Shown: positions 56,408 through 64,000 of the stretch, piece after piece
Layout: each line of letters starts with the position of its first letter
Position numbering within the stretch: the first letter of the stretch is position 1
DNA from: Lacticaseibacillus mingshuiensis
GTDB lineage: Bacteria > Bacillota > Bacilli > Lactobacillales > Lactobacillaceae
NCBI RefSeq assembly: GCF_016861785.1
Contig: NZ_BOLS01000006.1
Coordinates: forward strand, 89,584-153,583
Direction of reading: 5' to 3'
Length of the DNA stretch: 64,000 bases
The notes under the pieces: generated by a model
Told to the model about the DNA's origin: nothing
Seen by the model: the letters and a program-made list of their open reading frames with translations, nothing else
Database searches by the model: none
Position numbers and translations under genes: made by a program

Positions 56408-57848
56408 TACACTAGAACCAGGCAAGAAATACATTAAATGGCCGACGCTTGCCCTTTTGACATTCGTCACGGTCATCGGTTTCGATGATATCATTTATCC
56501 ATTCCAAAACCAGGGCTTGTCCGTTGTTTTGTCCTGGACCTTCATGCTTTTTACATTCGTCATTCCCTATGAACTGATCGCCGCACAAATGGGCTCGACC
56601 TTCACCGAAAACGGCGGCGGCCTGGCGACCTGGGTGCGCCGGACTTCAAACGACACACTGGGTTATTGGACGTCCTGGATCTACTGGTCCTCGACCCTGC
56701 CCTACCTCGTCGATGTCGCCAATTCCGTCATCGTCGCCTTGTCCTGGCTGGTCTTGGGCAACAACACCTTGGGCGATCATATGTCCAACTTCTGGTTCGG
56801 CCTCTTCACATTTGCCGTCATCTTGATTTTCATCGTCTTGGAAAATGTCTTCAAGCGCTCCCTTGAAGTGATGAGCATGATCGGTGGCGGGGCGATGTTC
56901 ATCATGACCATCTTATTCGTGGTGATGACCATCGTCGGCTTGGCCCATGGCAACGCGATCGCCACCCAGCCATTTGACTGGCACGCGTTCATGCCGAAGT
57001 TCGACACGCATTATTTTGCCACGACCGGCCTGTTGATCTTCGCCATGTCCGGTGCCGAGCTTGGTGCGGCCTATATCCTTCAAATGAAGGACCCGAAGCA
57101 CGAGTATCCCAAAGCCATGATCATGCTGGCCGTGATGACCGCGTTTCTGACGATCTTTGGCTCCTTTGCCCTCGGCGTGTTCTTCAACGCCCATCACTTG
57201 CCGAATGACCTGAAAATGAATGGCGCGTACTACGCCTTCCAGCGACTCGGCGAGAGTTTTGGCTGGGGCAAGAGCCTGATGTACGTGTTCGGCGTGGTCC
57301 AGCTGGTCTACATGCTTGCCCAGCTCGCCGTCTTGATCGATGCCGCCTCCCGCGTTTTGTCGATGGACACCGCAGTCGCGTACATGCCAAAATGGTTGCT
57401 CAAGAACAACAAGAATGGCCGCCCGATTCACAGCTATATTTTCACCGCCGGCCTGTGCCTCTTCTTGCTGCTACTATCGGGCACCCTGCCGAACATCAAC
57501 ACGATCTTTAACTGGCTCCTGAACCTGAACGGCATCGTGTCCCCGTATAAGACATGCTGGGTCTTCTTCTCGTTCATCATACTGCGCTGGCACCAGGACC
57601 GCTACCAAAGCGCCTACGTCTTCATCAAGAACCGCTATGGCGCGCTGGCTGTGGGCTGGTGGTGCCTGCTGTTCACCTTCACTTGCGCAACGCTGGGCTT
57701 CATCCCGCAGGAAGCCAGCTTTGGCACCGCGGCCTTCAGCCATCAATTGCTCTTGAACGTGGTCTCCACCCTGGTCCTATTTGGCCTCGGCTTTGTGATG
57801 CCACTGCTCGCGCGCTGGGAAAAACACCGCGCAGAAGCACGAGCATAA
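56400..57848 (+). CDS. APC-superfamily amino acid/polyamine permease
   Basis: This 482-residue membrane protein has about twelve helices and the APC fold. The start is TTG, seven bases after GGAGG. It faces a divergent ornithine-decarboxylase-like gene, so an ornithine/putrescine antiporter is a reasonable inference. Glutamate/GABA-type exchangers belong to the same family. A terminator follows 33 bp downstream. Confidence 0.85.
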   Translation: MNNTLEPGKKYIKWPTLALLTFVTVIGFDDIIYPFQNQGLSVVLSWTFMLFTFVIPYELIAAQMGSTFTENGGGLATWVRRTSNDTLGYWTSWIYWSSTLPYLVDVANSVIVALSWLVLGNNTLGDHMSNFWFGLFTFAVILIFIVLENVFKRSLEVMSMIGGGAMFIMTILFVVMTIVGLAHGNAIATQPFDWHAFMPKFDTHYFATTGLLIFAMSGAELGAAYILQMKDPKHEYPKAMIMLAVMTAFLTIFGSFALGVFFNAHHLPNDLKMNGAYYAFQRLGESFGWGKSLMYVFGVVQLVYMLAQLAVLIDAASRVLSMDTAVAYMPKWLLKNNKNGRPIHSYIFTAGLCLFLLLLSGTLPNINTIFNWLLNLNGIVSPYKTCWVFFSFIILRWHQDRYQSAYVFIKNRYGALAVGWWCLLFTFTCATLGFIPQEASFGTAAFSHQLLLNVVSTLVLFGLGFVMPLLARWEKHRAEARA

Positions 57849-57880
57849 CGTTTGTCGCCGTCACGTCGGCCTAGAATCGA

Positions 57881-57924
57881 CAAATCGCGCCTCCTTGCAA
57901 AATTGCGGGGAGACGCGATTTTTT
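57881..57924 (+). terminator. Terminator of the APC permease gene
   Basis: AAATCGCG and CGCGATTT pair, with inner CTCC/GGGAG, followed by a T run. Confidence 0.82.
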
Positions 57925-58013
57925 TGGCCGTCAGCCGGCCACCTAGCTGGCTGGGCACAGACACGGCAGGCCGCTACCCTACCATTTACCATGGCAGCCA
58001 CTCTGCATGCCAG

Positions 58014-58853
58014 TTACGCTGGTGCGCCGCTGGCCGCGATGCGCTGCATATAATGCGGCAACGCGGCGATCACCATGGACGGCAGGACCACGTAATTCGT
58101 CGCGGCCAGTCCATCGGCGATCGCACTATGCGCATAGACTGCGGCGCACACCGTCTGATCCACATAGCCAAACTGGGCGATAAACGCCGCCAGGATTCCG
58201 GTCAACGTGTCGCCCGAGCCGCCGGTTGCCATGGCGGCCGAGCCGGTCGTATTTTCATATGAAGCCGTCGGGGAAAAGATCTGCGTGCGGTGTGACTTCA
58301 CGATCACCGTGCCTGCGATGGCCGCGGCTGCCTTGGTATTGGCGGCAACCGTCTGCGCTTTGACAGCCAGCCCAGACAGCCGCTGCCACTCCATTTGGTG
58401 GGGCGTCCACACGACATTTTGAAACTCAACAGGCAGCTGATGCTCAGCCACCAACGTGATCGCCGAGCCGTCCAAGATCAGCGTTTGCGCCGGGGTGATG
58501 CCCGCCAGCGTCGTCTGCAAAATCGCCAGCGCCGCCTCGTCCGTGCCAAGCCCGGGGCCAATGACGATCACCGTGGCCGCCGCCAGCGCCGCCTTGAGCG
58601 CCTGGCGGTCGTTGAACGGCACGATCATCGCTTCCGGCAGCCGGGCATGCAGCGCCGACCGGTTCACCGGATCCGTCGCGACCGTGACCAGCCCGGCGCC
58701 GGCATAGACCGCCGCGCTGGCCGCCATGATCGCCGCCCCGCCGAATTGGGCGTTGCCGCCAACGATCAGGACGCGCCCAAATGTGCCTTTATGACTTTCC
58801 TGCGGCCGCGGCCGCACCACTGCTTGAACAATGCTTTCGCTCAATTGCTTCAT
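58014..58853 (-). CDS. nnrD: ADP-dependent NAD(P)H-hydrate dehydratase
   Basis: This 279-residue ribokinase-like protein repairs hydrated NADH and NADPH. It shows GTFGRVLIVGGNAQFGGA, a GPGLG loop, VWTPHQMEW and the catalytic ATGGSGDTLTGILAAF. Only the dehydratase half of the YjeF/Nnr fusion is present; no epimerase domain is attached. The ATG at 58853 is six bases after GAGGTG, chosen over a GTG three codons upstream. Confidence 0.93.
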   Translation of the reverse strand: MKQLSESIVQAVVRPRPQESHKGTFGRVLIVGGNAQFGGAAIMAASAAVYAGAGLVTVATDPVNRSALHARLPEAMIVPFNDRQALKAALAAATVIVIGPGLGTDEAALAILQTTLAGITPAQTLILDGSAITLVAEHQLPVEFQNVVWTPHQMEWQRLSGLAVKAQTVAANTKAAAAIAGTVIVKSHRTQIFSPTASYENTTGSAAMATGGSGDTLTGILAAFIAQFGYVDQTVCAAVYAHSAIADGLAATNYVVLPSMVIAALPHYMQRIAASGAPA

Positions 58854-59102
58854 GCCACTCACCTCTTAGCGTCATTGTAGAAGATGCGCGGGGAAAAGAC
58901 CACTGATTTTGACTGGCGCAGGCGAGCAGATCATCTGCAAGATTGCGAGACAATGATTGCAGTCGCTGCTTCTCTTAATAAGACGATTTGAGGAATCGAT
59001 GCCGTTTTCGGGTTTCAAAAAATTTTGTACATATTTCCGAACATCCACATTGAAATTTCTGACAGAAAACCAGACACTACACATTAAGAGGTGTACAGGA
59101 CA

Positions 59103-59873
59103 ATGACCAGTTTTGCAGGTAGACTCAACTCAGTATTGCAGACTCGTAACATCACGAAGGCCGAGCTAGCACGTCGCACCGGTATCGGCCGAAATTCCAT
59201 CAGCGACTATACGAGCGGTAAGTATGAAGCCAAACAAGACAACCTCTATTTGATTGCCCGGACACTTGAAGTAAATGAGGCTTGGCTGATGGGGTTACCT
59301 GATGTGCCCATGGATAAGCCAAACATCCTTTCCGTCTACCAGCAGCTCAGATCTGAGCGACAAAAGCGGGTTGATTCCTTTGCTGCAGAACAACTTGTCG
59401 CTCAACAGGCTGAGGCTGATAACATCGGCGACAACGTTGTCAATTCTTCATCAGAGGATGCAGATGATGAGACAAAGACCCTCGTCACCGGACGAGCGAG
59501 TGTTGCCACAGATCTAGGAGATGGTGATGCTCAGGATATCGGTGCGAGTCCCATCGTCGGTCGCGTTGCTGACATGCCCCATGGTACTGATTAAATTGTC
59601 ACGGTTGATGGTGGCTCTGTGGAACCTACTTTTCCAAAGGGCTCCTCAATCTTTCTACCTTATCAACCAGAGATTGAAGATGGTGACTTGGCCGTTGTCC
59701 GGAGCGACGATGCAGCTGTCGCCTTCAAACGTCTCTACTTTGATTGCTTCAACCATACCGTCACTCGACACGCCCTCAATCATGCTTACGAAGCCCACGT
59801 GTTCGATTGCGAAGACGTGTCCATTGCAAGACACAAACAAAGAAATATGCGGGTGCAAGTCGTTGCTCGATGA
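59103..59873 (+). pseudogene. CI/LexA-like phage repressor, broken by an in-frame stop
   Basis: The N-terminal part is an XRE helix-turn-helix (ITKAELARRTGIGRNSISDY) and an acidic linker. TAA at 59592-59594 interrupts the frame. The same frame continues as IVTVDGGSVEPTFPKG..., an S24 peptidase domain with the nucleophilic serine and the lysine base (AVAFKRLYFD), to the stop at 59873. A single nonsense change therefore separates the DNA-binding and self-cleavage domains. A short HTH protein could still be made. It is the left part of a decayed phage island. Confidence 0.85.
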
Positions 59874-60039
59874 AGGCACCATTAGTCAAGAAGACTTCGA
59901 CACAAGAAGAATCAAATTCTGGGACTGTTGCGAGCAATAAAAGCCTTTCCGAAAAGAGGGAAGCGTTGGCCACAGCCTGCGGACATGCACGTTCTTGACC
60001 TATCGATTTTAACGCGGTCTAGATCAATGGAGGTTTACC

Positions 60040-61050
60040 ATGAGTGACACATCAAAGTTTCTGCTATACAAAACTGACAATACTGACGTCAGCATCAATG
60101 TCCTAGTCAAAGACGAAAATTTATGGGCGACGCAAAAAGCCATTGCTTCGCTATTTAACGTCAGTGTTGCGACAATCAGCAGACATCTAAAGAATATCTT
60201 TGAGACAAACGAACTGTCTGAAGTGGCAACTGTTACAAAAATTGAAACAGTTCAAACCGAGGGCCATCGAAACGTCTCTCGTGAGACCAGCTTCTACAAT
60301 CTGGACGCCATTATTTCAGTTGGTTACCGTGTTAATTCTTTACAAGCCACCCGCTTTCGCCAGTGGGCCACGCAGACTCTTAAAGAATACATGATCAAGG
60401 GTTTTGTACTTGATGATGAAAGATTGAAGCAAGGCTCTACACTCCTTGGCCAGGACTACTTCAAAGAACTGCTGGAACGAGTTCGTTCGATTCGTGCCAG
60501 TGAGCGTCGCATTTGGTTGCAAGTTACCGATATATTTGCGGAAATCAGCACCGACTACGATAAGGACAGTCCAATTACAAAGCAGTTCTACGCGATGGTA
60601 CAAAACAAGTTCCATTTCGCGATCACGGGCCAAACCGCCGCCGAGATTATTTACAACCACGCAGATCAAGGCCAGCCACATATGGGTCTCAGTACGTGGA
60701 AGAACGCCCCGGACGGTCGAATTTTGAAAAGTGATACTCAGGTGGCAAAGAACTACCTATCACAAAATGAGATCAGGGCGCTTGAACGCAACGTATCGGG
60801 CTACTTCGACTATATTGAGGATTTGATCGAGCGCCGGAACACATTTACAATGAGGGAATTTGCCGATAGTATTGACCGCTTCTTATCTTTTCGTGAATAT
60901 AAGGTTCTCAAAACAAACGGATCTGTTTCGATGAGCGACGCTAAGAAAAAGGCCGCCGTCGAGTATGTAGAATTTAACAAGCATCAGTCCATCGAATCCG
61001 ACTTCGATAGGCAGATCAAACGACTAAAACGGGAAGACTCTGAAAATTAA
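60040..61050 (+). CDS. RhuM-family protein
   Basis: This 336-residue protein matches the RhuM (virulence RhuM) family along its length: an N-terminal winged-helix-like part (WATQKAIASLFNVSVATISRHLKN), then FYNLDAIISVGYRVNS, QATRFRQWATQTLKEYMIKGF, and a C-terminal GQTAAEIIYNHAD...MREFADSIDRFL. It was first seen in a Salmonella pathogenicity island and is common on mobile elements. Its role is unknown. GGAGG precedes the ATG. The frame is intact, unlike the genes beside it. Confidence 0.85.
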   Translation: MSDTSKFLLYKTDNTDVSINVLVKDENLWATQKAIASLFNVSVATISRHLKNIFETNELSEVATVTKIETVQTEGHRNVSRETSFYNLDAIISVGYRVNSLQATRFRQWATQTLKEYMIKGFVLDDERLKQGSTLLGQDYFKELLERVRSIRASERRIWLQVTDIFAEISTDYDKDSPITKQFYAMVQNKFHFAITGQTAAEIIYNHADQGQPHMGLSTWKNAPDGRILKSDTQVAKNYLSQNEIRALERNVSGYFDYIEDLIERRNTFTMREFADSIDRFLSFREYKVLKTNGSVSMSDAKKKAAVEYVEFNKHQSIESDFDRQIKRLKREDSEN

Positions 61051-61277
61051 AACGCGTCGCCCCACGTCCTGCATAACCGGGTCGACGGACGTATTACCCA
61101 CCTATGTCACAACAACGGACACGAAGCGCATATCTTCCAACTCCGCACTGAACAGACAATGTCCCGCCTGAAGGAAGGGTCGGTGATTCAGACAACCTTG
61201 CGTTCAGGAATGCATCCGGCGACTGGACCGACAATCGTGGCGCCAATCTGTTCCTTAAAAGAGGATGCAAGAAACTT

Positions 61278-61481
61278 GTGATCCGCCAGATAACTTGCCA
61301 CGCTTATTGGCACACCCACGCTTCAATTCTGCTCTGCCAGATTGCTAACATCATGTCAGTCAGCGGCCGCCTTGGCCACAGGACTCTTCAAACGCCAATG
61401 AACGTCTATATGCACGTGGTTCGTGATCTTGAAGCCCGCGACGAGAAAAAGATTCCGGTCACGCTACAGGCACACCGATAA
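61278..61481 (+). pseudogene. C-terminal stump of a tyrosine recombinase (phage integrase)
   Basis: The 67 codons resemble an integrase end: HAYWHTHASILL corresponds to the usual HxLRHTHASLL, and GRLGHRTLQTPMNVYMHVV to the His/Tyr box with the nucleophilic tyrosine. The arginine before HTHA is lost and no upstream catalytic domain exists. It sits about 190 bp from tRNA-Leu, a typical integration target. 61051-61277 holds nothing I recognise. Confidence 0.65.
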
Positions 61482-61580
61482 TAGGATGTTCGATATCGAA
61501 TTCCCAGTCACACCTGGTCAAAGCTTTACAAAATAGTGTCATGCTGTGCCAGAACAACCCATTTTTCGAAGCACAAAAAA

Positions 61581-61616
61581 GCTCCCAGATCCTTGTTTAA
61601 TCAAGGATCTGGGAGC
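61581..61616 (-). terminator. Terminator of tRNA-Leu
   Basis: On the minus strand a perfect 15-bp stem GCTCCCAGATCCTTG/CAAGGATCTGGGAGC with a six-base loop is followed by TTTTTTG. Confidence 0.88.
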
Positions 61617-61666
61617 TTTCATTTGATCAACGTTCACAACCCGTACGGCTGTAAAACGCTATGTGA

Positions 61667-61750
61667 TGCCGCAAACAGGAGTCGAACCTGCACATGGATA
61701 ACCATACAGCGACCTGAACACTGCGCGTCTGCCAATTCCGCCATTGCGGC
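61667..61750 (-). tRNA. tRNA-Leu (anticodon CAG)
   Basis: The acceptor stem is GCCGCAA/TTGCGGC with discriminator A. The D arm is GGCGGAATTGGCAGACG, as in leucine tRNAs. The anticodon stem CAGTG/CGCTG carries loop TTCAGGT, giving anticodon CAG for CUG codons. A long variable arm and a GGTTCGACTCC T-loop follow. It is 84 bases long and CCA is not encoded. Confidence 0.9.
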
Positions 61751-61878
61751 AACAACGTATTTGATTATAGCAAGGATCTAGCGGCTTGCCAAGTCCTTTT
61801 TTTCAGTCCCCGCAAGGCACACGGCCATTGGGTACTTGAATATATTACCAGCCCATCCCCCGCATAGCAAGGAAAAAA

Positions 61879-61906
61879 GCCGCCGCGCAGAGAAAAACAT
61901 GGCGAC
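61879..61906 (-). terminator. Terminator of the flippase gene
   Basis: On the minus strand GTCGCC and GGCGGC pair (one U-G) around a 16-base loop, followed by TTTTTT. Confidence 0.7.
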
Positions 61907-61941
61907 CCAGACTCAGTGCCCTGCTCGAGCATGATCCATCA

Positions 61942-63576
61942 TTAGCTGATATGCAGCCGGCGCCGCAATCCTCCCACACGCTCGCCGATGACCAGATCCG
62001 CGAGTCGTGTTTTCAAGACCGCATACCCATAGATCGCGACCCCAACCGGCAGCGCGATGAGGATCGTGATCATCGAGGCAACAGCCGAGGCCGGATTCAG
62101 CAGATGGCTCATGCCAAAAACGATCAGCCCAACCACCACGGCCATCACCGCGGAAAACAGGAAAATGCCGGCGGTGCGGCGCAGCGTCTGATGGAAGCGA
62201 TAATGGTAGCGGCCACGCAACGAGTGCAGCATAAGCACGCAGGAGACCAGCATCCCCGCCATGCTTGCCAGCGTTGGCCCATACACGCTGAACCAGTAGA
62301 TGAACGGCATCTGGGTCAGGAGTTTGACGCCCATGCCGATCAACATCTCCAAGATCGCGAGCTTGTTGTGGAAAAGCCCCTGCAAGATCGTGGCCAGAAT
62401 GCTGAATAACCCAAGCAACACCGCGAGCACCGAGGCGATCGCCAGCATTTTGATGCCCAGACTGTCATAGCCATAAAACACGACGTACAGCGGTTGGGCG
62501 ATCGCGATCATCCCCATCGCCGCTGGAATCATCACGATGAAAAACAATTGGAGAATGTTGGTGATCTGGTCGGAAACATTTTTCATCTCGCCGCGCGTTT
62601 TCGCCGCAGACAATAGCGGCAAAGCGGTCACGGCCATGGCCACCGCCAAGCTGACGATGATCATGATCAGCTTATTCGCGTTCCCGGCAAACAGCGCGTA
62701 GATCTCGTCCAGCTGGTGGGTCGTGGTCTGATAGAAGCGCATCATCATCGGATTGAACGTATATTGATCGATAATGTAGTAAATATTAATGGCCGAGTCC
62801 ATGATGATGAACGGAATCGCCTGGTGGACAATATCAAGCAAGATACGTTTGATCGGCACGTTCAGCGAATCGACACTGTTGTCGATCAATTCGGTGAATT
62901 TGTGGCGTTGGCCGAAGAAATAGATCACCAGGATCGCCAGTCCAAACAAGGCACCGATGAAGGCCGCAAACGTGGACTGGGTCACCGCTGCGACATAATC
63001 GCCGCTGCCCAGCCGCATGATCGAAAAGGTCATCAACAACATGTACGCCACGCGTGCCAGCTGTTCGATAAACTGACTGATCCCGCTCGGCGCCATTTCA
63101 TTGTAGCCTTGGAAAAAACCGCGCATGATCGACAGCGGTGGAATCAAAAGTAGCGGCCATGCCAGCGACCGAAAGACAGCGGTGAGTGCCGGATCGTGCA
63201 GCGCAAGAACCGGTGCCAGCAGCCACATCAACGCACAGGACACGACGCCCATCCCCGTCATCGCGATCGCACCGTATTTGAAGATGCGCAGACCGGTTCG
63301 GTACTCCCCCATCGCGTTGTAGTGCGAGACCTGCTTCGAGATCGCACCAGGCACGCCGGCTGTCGAGATCAGGAGGAACACACTGTAGATCTGATAGCCT
63401 TTCGTGAATAAGGCGTTGGCCGTCAAAAAAGCGGCCCCTAGCCAAATGCGCCAGGGCACGACATAAATTGCGCCTAATATGCGAGAAAAAATACTGCCGG
63501 CCGTCATCCAGGCCGACCCGCGAAGCATTTTATCGTGGTCAGATGTCTGTTGTGGCTCGGCCTGTTGTTTGTCCAT
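61942..63576 (-). CDS. MurJ/SpoVB-type lipid-linked oligosaccharide flippase
   Basis: This polytopic protein of 544 residues has about fourteen membrane helices in the MATE/MOP exporter fold. The family start MLRGSAWMTAGSIFSRILGAIYVVPW comes after a short hydrophilic leader. Lactobacillus homologues (YtgP type) are the likely lipid II flippases for peptidoglycan; export of another polysaccharide precursor is possible. The ribosome site before 63576 is weak and an internal Met 17 residues later is an alternative start. Confidence 0.86.
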   Translation of the reverse strand: MDKQQAEPQQTSDHDKMLRGSAWMTAGSIFSRILGAIYVVPWRIWLGAAFLTANALFTKGYQIYSVFLLISTAGVPGAISKQVSHYNAMGEYRTGLRIFKYGAIAMTGMGVVSCALMWLLAPVLALHDPALTAVFRSLAWPLLLIPPLSIMRGFFQGYNEMAPSGISQFIEQLARVAYMLLMTFSIMRLGSGDYVAAVTQSTFAAFIGALFGLAILVIYFFGQRHKFTELIDNSVDSLNVPIKRILLDIVHQAIPFIIMDSAINIYYIIDQYTFNPMMMRFYQTTTHQLDEIYALFAGNANKLIMIIVSLAVAMAVTALPLLSAAKTRGEMKNVSDQITNILQLFFIVMIPAAMGMIAIAQPLYVVFYGYDSLGIKMLAIASVLAVLLGLFSILATILQGLFHNKLAILEMLIGMGVKLLTQMPFIYWFSVYGPTLASMAGMLVSCVLMLHSLRGRYHYRFHQTLRRTAGIFLFSAVMAVVVGLIVFGMSHLLNPASAVASMITILIALPVGVAIYGYAVLKTRLADLVIGERVGGLRRRLHIS

Positions 63577-63677
63577 CCTTATACCCCGTTCAGTCTAATT
63601 AATTCTATTTTAATAGAAGACCCCCGCCACTTCAATCAACCTCGAGATTCTTCAGATTATGATAAGGAATTTGGAAA

Positions 63678-63916
63678 GGGTGCGGAGGCCCGCGGGATGG
63701 TGGGGCAACTAGCTTGGCTCGGGTGCTTGAGGCGTCCTTCGCCTCGAGTGCACGAGCCAGCTAGATGTCCCCACCATGCGGGCCGGAACCCGACTGAGGG
63801 TGCGGCGCGGGGCGCTTAGGGGCGGACAGCTAGGTCCAGCAGGCGCGTGAGGCGCTCTTTGCCTCGAGTGCACGAGCCAGCTAGATGCCCCCACCATGCG
63901 GGCCGGAACCCGACTA
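63678..63916 (+). repeat. Family A repeat array, two copies
   Basis: Copies at 63678-63795 and 63798-63916. The first has outer arms GGCCCGC/GCGGGCC, ATGGTGG/CCACCAT and central GCTTGAGGC...GCCTCGAGTG. In the second the 3' half is almost the same as in the first, but the 5' half is different, so the outer arms no longer match. It is upstream of the flippase gene. 63917-64000 shows nothing I can name. Confidence 0.83.
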
Positions 63917-64000
63917 TTTCCCGGGAACAATGGCACATCTCGCGCCCGTCCCGTGGTATCAAGGTTTCTAGCACCACCGATTTTACTGTGGCACAGTTTT

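Noticed and set aside
61278..61481. A functional small integrase or excisionase
   Set aside because: It lacks the N-terminal and first catalytic parts and the arginine of the HTHA box, so it is treated as a remnant.

Overview
The window is chromosomal DNA of a GC-rich member of the Lactobacillaceae, most like the Lacticaseibacillus side of the family. I infer this from gene order (pst, phoPR, ftsEX, prfB, secA, hpf, comF, tagO, rny, recA, cinA, pgsA, ymfFHI, ftsK), from the long hibernation factor, the two pstB genes and the short SecA without a zinc tail. I cannot name the species.

Layout. 1-8.7 kb, minus strand: a phosphate regulon, with a PDZ membrane gene, phoP and phoR followed by pstS-C-A-B-B-phoU. 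8.7-15.6 kb: ftsEX, prfB with its programmed frameshift, secA and hpf. 15.6-18.3 kb: competence genes comFA-comFC divergent from yigZ. 18.3-19.5 kb: a gene-free stretch of degenerate repeats. 19.5-35.5 kb, mostly minus strand: kup, tagO, rny, recA, cinA, pgsA, rodZ-like, ymfI-H-F, ftsK, trmL. 36-43 kb, mostly plus strand: corA, guaC, rpsN (zinc-free form), a GutA-like protein, a beta-propeller lactonase, uppP, cutC. 43-50.7 kb: degV, a pseudouridine synthase, nadK and relQ opposite spxH (yjbH), then coiA and an ACT/UPF0210 pair. 50.7-58.9 kb: a secreted phosphoesterase, a PatB aminotransferase, and an ornithine-decarboxylase-like enzyme divergent from an APC permease, then nnrD. 58.9-61.8 kb: a decayed phage island (broken CI-like repressor, intact RhuM, integrase stump) beside tRNA-Leu(CAG). 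62-64 kb: a MurJ/SpoVB-type flippase and repeats.

The most striking unexplained content is between genes. Family A is an element of about 120 bp, present in six clusters with about 11 full copies plus fragments. Family B is an element of about 180 bp, present three times and ending in a terminator-like hairpin. In both, the paired arms change together between copies while the fold is kept, as expected for a selected RNA or cruciform structure. I do not recognise either family. A third possibility is an orphan non-coding RNA on the minus strand near 52.3-52.7 kb, with its own strong promoter. Smaller regulatory observations include an 11-bp-phased array of TTTAC boxes at pstS, a LexA-type box and an 18-bp palindrome touching the recA ribosome binding site, and a 23-codon leader ORF overlapping the permease start.
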